Source: Lagopus muta (lineage: Eukaryota; Chordata; Aves; Galliformes; Phasianidae). Taken from it: DNA of 64,000 nucleotides. Under the pieces are notes generated by a model. It did not search any database. It had not been told where the DNA came from and worked only from the letters and a program-made list of their open reading frames with translations. The DNA lies in assembly GCF_023343835.1 (NCBI RefSeq), contig NC_064435.1, positions 82,098,134-82,162,133 of the forward strand, in the 5' to 3' direction. Positions 1-64,000 of this stretch are shown one piece after another. A program made the translations under genes and the position numbers. The stretch's first letter is position 1, and each line of letters opens with the position of its first letter.

Positions 1-829
1 TCAGACTGAATCACATATGTAGACCTTGGCCATGTGGTTGTCACAGATGCTGATCTCCTGGCTGTCTTCCTAATGAACCTGGGTCCCAGTAGACCAACAA
101 TCTCCCTGTACAGGTAAGCTATTCACTCATTAGCACTTCCTTTCAAAATACAGATGTTTAAAACAGCTGTTCTGTTTTTTTAATGGTACTTAAAATGACA
201 TGATACTGGAAGAGGTACAGAGGAGAGATACAAGAACAAACACAGGTATGAATAGTTTCCATGAGGAAAGTGACCAAGGCAGACCTCCTAAGTCTGAAAA
301 AGATTTGTCAGCTGGGAGAAGTCATAGACAGGTCTATAAAGTTACAGACAGCATGCTGGAGAATTGGGTTTTCCCTGACTCTTTCATTACCAGAGCTATG
401 CAGTGTCAAAAGAGGTAAGAGAACTAGGTTCAAAGCAAATGTGAGATCTTTCATCACATCTGCCGGTGGTACTAAAGGTACAAAACATGCAGAGATAAAA
501 ATGCATTTATGCCCTATCAGGATGCTACCTCAGCATAAGCAGAGCACCTGTATCTGCAATGCCAGTCACTGCTGCTGCAGTTTGTACTATGCCAGAAGTT
601 TCTTACTTCCCACATTCAGGTGTGTCACGGTCCATTTGGATCTCTCAAATTTACAGGACAACAGTGCAAGCATCCCCTGTATCCCAGCAGAAAGACAAAC
701 CCTCAGCAGTCCACCTGCTGCTGAATCTGCTTCAAAAGCTTTTTGGGAAACCTGGTGTATTTATACCTTCCAGCATGAAAGTTCGGTCTGCATCGTTTCC
801 ATAATAAAGTGGATTCTGAAGAACTGCCC

Positions 830-863
830 AAAAATTAATACAGGACAAAAATTAATACAGGAC
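830..863. repeat. 17-bp perfect tandem duplication
   Basis: AAAAATTAATACAGGAC occurs twice head to tail (830-846 and 847-863). The unit is not a multiple of three and sits inside the 261-965 open frame, so it would have shifted any older reading frame. Confidence 0.9.
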
Positions 864-3009
864 TATGGCAGCAGGAGACAGCAAACTTCAGGTGCTGGTG
901 GCTACATAGTGACCTTTAGATGTTCCTTTCCATCACGCCCTGCCCATGCGTTGCTCTTGCTTTGACCTAGTGGCACTGCTCCCTGCATACCTCAGGCCTT
1001 AACAAGAGCTGTGTGTTAGCCAAAACTTGAGACTCCAAGCCACATTCTGGGTTTCCTGTACCCATGTGATTTGCCAGCCTTGCAGTCAAGCTTGCTCCTG
1101 AGCCTGGCCATGGGCATGCAGATTTATCTGAGGAGGGGACGAAACCCCATGCTGGTAGCCCTTGCTCCAGTGGCCACCAGGAGGCTTGCCTTCTGCCACC
1201 ACTGCCACACGCTCCTGTCACTTCTATGTCCTGAGGGAAACAGCCCTGGGGCCTTTCTCTTACAGCTTTCTCCCTCATTGCCCACCATGATCCCCCAGGA
1301 ATCTCAATTCTGAATAACTTTTGGCCATATTTTCCCTTTTTAGCATGCAGGTCTTGTTTACTTTCTTCAATATTCATCTCAAATCTTTTCAATTGTGCCA
1401 TTAAGCAAGAGTCAAACTGTCTCATCTATACACCAAAACCCCCTAGCTTCTTTCTGGCACTGTCTTCCACTAGAGGTGCTACTCCAATGTATATTTCTCT
1501 AATAAACATTCTGTGTCCCTGCTTGGTACCAACTATCAGGCCAACTCCAAAACAAATGAAAACAATACTCATGGCATGCTTTGACTTTCCTCTTTCAGAA
1601 TAGGGCTATTAATTTTGCCTTGAACAAGCTCAAGTACATTTCCCATCCAATTTTAACCTAGTCATCTTCCTCCATCACACAACCACTCAGCAGCCAACAC
1701 CAACAGTCTTCTCCACAAGAAATTCAAAGGTAGACATAAAAGGTCTGTATATAAGGCCCTGGAAAGAGAAAAGGGTGGAAGGAAGCTCTCACCCATTCAG
1801 CAGAGTACTTTATTAATTACTTTCAGTTCAAATTAATTATCACTGGCAGAACTAGTCATAAGCCAACGCTTAGTCACATTTTCTGATTCTTTTCCACAAA
1901 TAAGATGCTGTCATTGCTTGTGAAAGGTCACAGCTTGCTGATAAGCTAACAACATGGGCATTGGGACTTGTCAGGATTTGTCTGTGATTTGTTTAGCTGT
2001 AAGAGCAATTACCTAATGACCTGATGTCTATTACTGATTTTGTTTTAGCTTCTGCTTTGCTTTCGACTATTACACGATGAAATGTTCATTTTTACATGTA
2101 CATTTGGTAACTATTAGACAGGAATAGTAGGTAGCCATTCTGTGGAGAATAAACTACTTCTGAGCTTAAAATGTAATGCTCACTACGTAGGATAATAATA
2201 GAAGCCAACAGGATGATGTGGAGGCCCCAGGCAGCAAATAATCTCTTGGTGGTTAACTACTGGCCATCACAGGAGTACAACGTGAGTACCTGTGCACAGA
2301 TGACAAAGGAGAACAAACTAGTAGCTAATGTGAGTAAAATGCATTCCATACAACAAATTCAGATCCACTGTGGTTCTGTGAGCCAATGAAGAACAATATG
2401 TAGGATGTTATTAGTACACATGCTCCAATGACCTTGGATACATCACAGGGTGAGAAGCAAAAGGCCTGATTATAATTTTCTATGCAAATATATGGTATTA
2501 TCAGAGCACTCCCTGCATCTCCAGTCCAGGTTTTCTTGTTCAACAATCCGTACACAGCAGGATGAGCACTTGAAATCCTAGAGACCGCTCCTATTCTGTC
2601 CTTAAGTTTCTGTAAGCAGCTCTGTACAGCACTGCCAAGAGCTGCTGATATCCCTGGCTGCCTTCACAACCATCACTGAACTTCTCTTTGCTCCCATATA
2701 TCCCTTTGCAAAGTATCTAGTAAATTATTTCCTACTTCTCAGTGATTACAACTCAGTTTAATGGGTGATAGTAAAATGCCTTAGAATATTTACCTGAGAG
2801 AAAGACACTACAGGAGTGGGATGCAGGTAAGATTTCATTAGGAGAACATAGGTCTCTTAATGGGCTCTGACATATCAAAGCAATTTCCAAGAGAAACCAG
2901 TGATTCTCTTTGCTAGCACAGCTATGTGCTCACCTTCTCCAACACATTAGGTAGACAGTTAGGCTGTTTGACTGTTTGCTTTTGTTTTTCTTTGTAAGTA
3001 AATGTGCTT

Positions 3010-3039
3010 CCCCCCCCCCCCCCCCCCCTTTTTTTTTTT
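3010..3039. repeat. C19-T11 homopolymer tract (A11-G19 on the F13A1 strand)
   Basis: Nineteen consecutive C are followed by eleven T on the plus strand. In the direction of F13A1 transcription this is an A run followed by a G19 run, 150-180 bp past the predicted cleavage site. The exact length may be unreliable because homopolymers assemble poorly. Confidence 0.9.
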
Positions 3040-3209
3040 CTCTGAAATAAAGGCAAGACTTCTTCCTCAGTACTAGAAGGCACCTTTATCAGTATGGCAA
3101 ATTTTTCAGCTTTACTTAAGATGCAGCAAGTGGTGTCTGTAGTGCTGCAACATAGAAGAAGCAATTGATCAAAATATAGGACACACAATGTGAGCGCAAT
3201 CAGATATAC

Positions 3210-3215
3210 TTTATT
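3210..3215 (-). promoter_or_regulatory. F13A1: Candidate main poly(A) signal AATAAA
   Basis: On the minus strand AATAAA is followed after about 19 nt by a CA (cleavage near 3189-3191) and directly after that by the GU-rich sequence TTGTGTGTCC. This is the textbook arrangement of a strong vertebrate polyadenylation site. Confidence 0.6.
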
Positions 3216-4725
3216 GTAAATTCCTATTACATTGTAGTAATAAAAGATTAGCATGGAAAGCAGGTTTATAGACAAGAGCAAAAAGTGGATAATTGTATTA
3301 GATGATGTACACTCCATTAAAACTGCTGAATCACTTAACAGAGATGGTCACTGTGCATTTACAACATACTGTTGTGTCCCTTGTGCCCCAGAGGACTTCT
3401 CCAGGAGATTTAGACATTGCAGAGTACACAGTGCAGTCCCCATAAGCTGTACAAAATGAGAGTGTCACCATGTCTGAAGCAAAAGCTCCAAAGGGTTTGG
3501 TGTTCCTGAATCCATGGTTATTCACTGAACAGGTGAGGTGGTGTGAATCTCTGCTTTGCTCCACATACTTCAGCAAAAGGGCAACCTGCATTTCTCCCCT
3601 CCTGGGCTTACTTATTTTTAACAACTGGTCACCAGTTTTGCAGGAAGCCATATGCAGCAAGAAGGGAAGCAGAAGGTAAACTGTCTCCCCTGCTCTCTCA
3701 CTAATGAGACCACAAAATGACCTGGCACAGTAAAGCCACAGTGTTTTATGAGCATGAGGTTCCTTTTAACCTCTTGGGAAACACTTATCTCACCTGTGCC
3801 TTGCATATGGGATATGCTCTTACCCACTGTGGCTAGCAGAGAGTGGCCACAGCTGGGTATGGGACTGCAGCATGTGCATTTTTGCCTCACAAGGAAAAAG
3901 GTCCTGAGAAAGAGTTCAGGAGGGATGAGAAGTTACCACACACACACAGCTTGCTTCCCTACCACGTGGGAGTCCACAGCTTAGAATGATTCTACAAAGT
4001 GGAGTGTGAACCACAGACTCAGAGCATTCTTCAGGCTAGAAAGACTTCAGGGGAAGATCAAGGCCTTAGGAGGCGTCATTGCACCCACAGAGGAACATGC
4101 TGCAAGCAAGGCAGTAAACTGACCAGCTTGCAGAGTTTTTGAGTGTCAGGATGCATGTTTATTCCTGTAAGCTGAGCTTCTGTCCCTCAGCCTTCCCAGG
4201 CCATGATTTTTTGGGGACTCTTGGGCACAGTTCACATGGGATGTTTGTGAGGTTTGTGGGCTGGCTACTCCTCACTCCACTTTCCTTTGCCCCATGTGCC
4301 AGGTGGCAGAGCCTGGAATGCTTTGGGCAGTGAGCTCCCCAGAACATACACACACGAGAAATGGGGAGAGAAGAAGAGGCAGAAAAGAATGGAGAACATA
4401 CCATATGCAAGAGATGTGACCAGAAAATGCAAGATTGGTGTGACAAACTCCGAGAAGCAGCATGAAAAGCTATGAATTTTCAATCAATCAAACAAAAGGA
4501 ATAGTATGAAGCAAAAGAGTGACTATGAATGGGTGCATAAACACATGAAAAAAAGAAAAAAAGAACAGGAGAAAAAGCACAGTGAAGTGGCAAGTGAGAA
4601 GTGAGAGCTGGGAATATGTGGGAGATACCACACCTTAATAAGTGCTTCCAGCAAAACGTGCTCTCCATTAACTAAAATTATAACACTGTAAGATAAAGCA
4701 GTCCTGTTAGCTAGAAATACCTGTT

Positions 4726-4731
4726 TTTATT
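4726..4731 (-). promoter_or_regulatory. F13A1: Alternative proximal poly(A) signal AATAAA
   Basis: A perfect AATAAA on the minus strand about 435 nt after the stop codon. The downstream sequence is less GU-rich than at 3210-3215, so I rank it second. A third AATAAA lies at 4163-4158. Confidence 0.35.
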
Positions 4732-5164
4732 GCAGCCTGAACGATCTACCATAAGGTTGTGTAATTCACTCTAAGAATTTATAACACTGGGTTCTTCCTT
4801 TTTTCTTTTCAGTGAAATATCAGGCCTTAATTAAAACTAAAGTTCAGACTACTTTGGTGAATGGAGCCTTTCAGATTCCCTTGCAGCTCTACTGCAAAAG
4901 ACCATAAATACAAGTGAACTACAGCAATAATATGGCCTAGAATTGCCTTTGATTACGTGTATCTAATTTTGAATCATTCACCATACAGATTTCTTTTTAT
5001 GCTATCCCCTGTGTCGCCATTTACTTTTCCTTACTGAATCTAGTGAAACCAAGGATGATAAAAATAACAAAAAAGCAGACTTCTACCACTGTCTCTTTTT
5101 CCTCCTCTAATGTGGTATTTTGAAACATGAGAACAAAATGAAAGGATGAAGATGGCATCTTGCC

Positions 5165-60693
<55,529 letters not shown>

Positions 60694-60694
60694 C

Positions 60695-63600
60695 CTGTAT
60701 TAGAGACGTTGTAATACCACGTAAGAAAGAAAAAGTGCAAGGAAAAAGCACACACGAGCCAGCGTGGCACATATAAGATGGGAGAAACCGGAAACAGTGT
60801 GGGGTGCCAGCGAGCTACACATTTTTAGATTCACATAAATAAAAACTGAGAGGCAGAAAACATCAGTCTAATGATGGAGTACAGCTCTCTGAGGATTGTA
60901 AGCCATTTTGTGTTTGTCAAAACACATGAATAAGAGAAGAAGGGGGGTGGAAGGAGGAAAGGAAAGCTTAACACAGAAGTATTTGTCTAGGAGAAGCAGG
61001 GCATTAAAAACATTTGGGAATTTCTGGTAAAAAGGTGGAAAATTACCATCTTTCCCACCCTCTAAAACAATATTATTGCACCCTAAATAACAAATTATAT
61101 TCCTAGGAAGTACATTGCATACCACCTCTCTCTAATAAAAACGACAGTCTAAGTTATATTGCAATCATCTCAAATACTACAGCCCACAACATTCTGCAAA
61201 TGATTACTGAAATACTATATTTTTTGTCTCTATGCACACAAACACCCAATATCCAAAGGACTATTTCCTACACACAGAGAACCCATTTTTGAGGAGAGAG
61301 AAAGAGAGACGGAAAAAAAAAGAAAGAAAAAAAGGCACTTATCCACTTATTTCTCTCCCACAAGCAACCTTAAGGGAAATCTCAGATGTAGGCTGATCAG
61401 AGACTTCTCTTTGAGCTAGTCAAAACTGCTTTCACATCTATTTCAGTGAAAGCACGTAGTAACGAAAGAGCCACACCATCCATCTAAGAAAACATTCATG
61501 GCTGAGAACACAGCTTCTTCCCAAAGCTCCTGAAAACATCAATTCAAAATACAGCAATTATTTAATAGTAGTAAGCTCTTACAGGAAGTTTTCTAGTTAG
61601 CAAGGGTACCTTCTTTTCAGATAGTCTTTTTTTTTTTTTTAATTTTGTCTTCTCCCTTGCAGATTTTCTGATGTGTAATAGAAGCCTGAAAAAGTTGAGG
61701 GCTTTTAAGTAACTTCTGTATATCCTCCTCCCTCCTGTTGCAATAGGACAGTGCTGAAAGGGTTGCCAAGCCCTCCCCACACCATCTCCAAGGATCTGCC
61801 ACCACTGCTGGCACGTCTTTGCTTCCCCTCCCTCTCCCTGCCTACCTTCCCCCACCTCTCATCCACTAAACAGGAGTATTTCAGAGTTCTTGGGCTAAGG
61901 AAACAACTCAGGCATTGAAGTTTCAGTCCTTAGTGATATAGAGTAGAGCTTCTCATGGCACAAGAGCATAGAAAGTGGAAGAGATTCTCTGAGTGACACA
62001 AAGTTGTCAGTCTTAATAGTGTCTCTATCTCAGGATGCCTGCACTGCAGCTTGAGGTGCTGACTTTCAGAGTACTCCAAGGTAGAAAACAGCAACGCTTT
62101 CTCTCCACAGTGCCTCACAGCAGTCCTTCTTAAGACTATGGGGCACATGAGCATGGAAAGCTCATTGCCAGCTCAACAAACAAGATCTTTTCCATGAGAA
62201 ACTGTGCAATTCAGGAGAGTTAAGGTGTTGTGCTCCAATCAGTTCTGTTGAGGGCAACTGACCTTCTGCTCTTACCCATGATAATTTGTGTATCGTTAAC
62301 AACCTGTGTCAGGAACAGTACCTGACGAAAGCATTTTACCTACAGACCAAATTTCTTCAGTTTCACAAAGCTCTAACGTAACTGGGTACTGCCAGGATTG
62401 CTTGCTGAGACTCAGACTGCAGAGGTTTTGGAGCCAGCTTCACTATCTGCACATGAGCATTGCGCTATGCTACTATGCTCCCTCAGAGTCAAAGGGCCCC
62501 AAACACTCCTTTATCTCCTGCAGCAGACTGCTAGGCAAACAGCACAGAAAGCCACCTGGCCAGGGCACTGTACTTCTTCTGCTGTGCTCCCCCAAGTGTG
62601 CCAGCACCCCATCAGGAGAGATCTGGTCTTGCTGTTGTCCTGAACTGCAGTTTCTACGGACTCTCTTCTCTGCAGATGGTCCTTATGGTAACCATCTGTT
62701 GGGCAAGCAATGCCCCTGACACCCAGGAACACAATGAGCTTTCTGGGGGAGGAGGCTGGCTGCCAATTCTCCTTTTTTCCACTCTGATTTCTGCATGGTG
62801 TGCCTCTCCTTCTACTTCCAGCCAGTACTTCAGTTCCCAAAACTGCAGCTGCTGTGATGACGTTACAGAAACTGAAGTAAATATTGCCTTGGTGCCATGC
62901 CTGCTGGAGGCCTGCAACACAAATAAGAAACTCCATCTCCCGAGGCAGTTATGTGCTTCCCCAAGTGGCTGCAGTGCTGTCAGAGCCAAGAGGAAAACTT
63001 TCAGTCAGAGTGGGAACGGCAGTGAGTGGATGCAGCCAAATGATCCCAGCCCTCATGCTTCAGAAGCCAGCAGTTGTAGATGTCTCTCCTTGTGCCCCTT
63101 CAGGTCTCTTCGGAGCGTTTGGCAGAAGCTGACGATCACTGAGAAAGCACAGAGAGAAAAATTTTTGGCAGCAGCTTTGCATCCAGGGAGAGTAACATTT
63201 CATAGGCTGTAATTTATTTATTTTGTGGGGAGTGATGTAAATTCATGCTTATGACAGCTCCAGATGCCAGGTATTTTCTCATTACCTTGAATTTTTAGCA
63301 TTTGCCCTTCCTTGCCTATTAGACTGCATTGGCCTTAATTTAGCATCTATGGTTTGAAACTACTGACGTCAGAGCTGATTCAGTAGGGGGCACAGAGAAC
63401 ACAAAGGCCTGTTTTTCCTGTAGGGCCTTATATTTAATGAATGGTGTTCTGGAATGACCGGTGAAAGAGCAATCTTTCTTCATGAAGAAACTCCTGCACT
63501 GCTAAAGGGCTGAGTCCACGCTTGTTACTCAGCCATCAAATGTTTGTGGCTTTTGCTAAAGACCTTTGCAGTTGTAGATGCTCTTCCCATTGATCACAAC

Positions 63601-64000
63601 GGACTTTGAATGATGGACAGCCCTTCCTCATGATCACCACAGAAAAGCTCTTAAATGTTTGGAAAGTTTGCACTGAGAAGGGTTATCCCAAATTCAGTTT
63701 TCTGTTATCATGAGGGTCAGCATTACTCCATGCCAGATACAAGTTTAAGGGGAAAACCCCACAAAACATGAGTCAGTAAAGCTTTACAGACAGAAAGGAG
63801 AGTGTGTGAAGATCTGTCATAAGCAAACTCCTCAGCCAGGTGCTCATGTAAATGGTTTGCTGTGCTGCGTGCCAGTGGCTGGATGGAAGGGGTATTTTGC
63901 CTACCACTGTTTTAGCTACACTGAGAACTCCTTGGCAGCAGCTGAGCATTGTAATGCTTTGCAAAACAGTGAATTCCTTTCTTACTTTTCTTCTTCTTCT
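60695..64000 (-). other. F13A1: F13A1 intron 1 and/or 5' flank; exon 1 not identified
   Basis: Upstream of exon 2 on the gene strand. In human F13A1 exon 1 is non-coding, so it cannot be recognised by translation. The segment contains an A-rich/GAAA tract (61310-61335), a T run (61627-61640), the longest open frames near the 5' side (plus strand 62306-62719 and 62598-63212) and two CRE-like sites (62858-62865, 63364-63371). I see no CpG island. The promoter may lie here or beyond the window. Confidence 0.6.
63364..63371. promoter_or_regulatory. Perfect CRE palindrome TGACGTCA
   Basis: TGACGTCA inside CTGACGTCAG is the full consensus for CREB/ATF dimers. About 140 bp further down the gene strand is an AAATAAATAAAT-like AT-rich box (63212-63225). 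Whether this is part of a promoter is not shown by the sequence. Confidence 0.3.

Larger units (their letters stand above)
1..3188. other. Intergenic DNA downstream of F13A1
   Basis: No recognisable gene. In mammals the next gene on this side is NRN1, but none of its exons is visible. The segment holds a 234-codon open frame at 261-965 (plus) that I regard as probably chance, a perfect 17-bp tandem duplication (830-863), and the C19/T11 tract at 3010-3039. Confidence 0.6.
3189..5164 (-). other. F13A1: Probable F13A1 3' untranslated region
   Basis: This is the sequence between the stop codon and the best poly(A) site, about 1.98 kb. No repeat or conserved coding segment was recognised. The human F13A1 3' UTR is also long (over 1 kb), which makes this length plausible. 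An earlier AATAAA on the minus strand (4731-4726) could give a shorter UTR of about 0.45 kb, so the boundary is inferred. Confidence 0.55.

Noticed and set aside
967..1425. 152-codon minus-strand frame downstream of F13A1
   Set aside because: Frames of this size are expected several times per window by chance, and no domain or splice-supported continuation was seen.

Overview
This window is vertebrate nuclear DNA, almost certainly from a bird and most likely a galliform such as chicken. The evidence is at least ten CR1 non-LTR retrotransposon fragments (the dominant avian repeat), an internally deleted mariner element of the Galluhop/Mariner1_GG kind, low gene density, and long introns with canonical GT-AG splice sites. 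It is not a prokaryotic region, so the many short open frames are mostly chance reading frames in introns.

One gene fills the window. It is F13A1, the A subunit of coagulation factor XIII (plasma transglutaminase), read on the minus strand. I located all fourteen coding exons, numbered 2 to 15 on the human scheme, from the start codon at 60693-60691 to the stop at 5167-5165. The exons join without a frame break into 2,211 nt, giving 736 residues; the human protein has 732. The thrombin cleavage site, the Cys-His-Asp catalytic triad, the oxyanion Trp and the main calcium-site acidic residues are all present at a constant offset from human numbering. The gene looks intact and functional. The non-coding exon 1 and the promoter were not identified; they lie either in 60695-64000 or beyond the right edge.

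Layout, left to right on the plus strand. Positions 1-3188 are downstream intergenic DNA, with a long C/T tract about 150 bp past the best poly(A) site. Positions 3189-5164 are the probable 3' UTR. Positions 5165-60694 are exons 15 to 2 and thirteen introns, of which intron 3 is the largest (10.3 kb). Positions 60695-64000 are intron 1 and/or 5' flank. The introns carry CR1 copies in both orientations, the mariner remnant (intron 8), a 13-bp palindromic minisatellite (intron 11), a polypurine/GT/GA tract and a TA microsatellite cluster (intron 3), and several A-rich tracts.

Functionally the window encodes one enzyme precursor. Thrombin cuts the activation peptide, calcium opens the active site, and the enzyme crosslinks fibrin through epsilon-(gamma-glutamyl)lysine bonds. 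I found no undescribed multi-gene system. The interesting points are details of this gene (thrombin-site sequence, activation-peptide length) and unusual non-coding structures.
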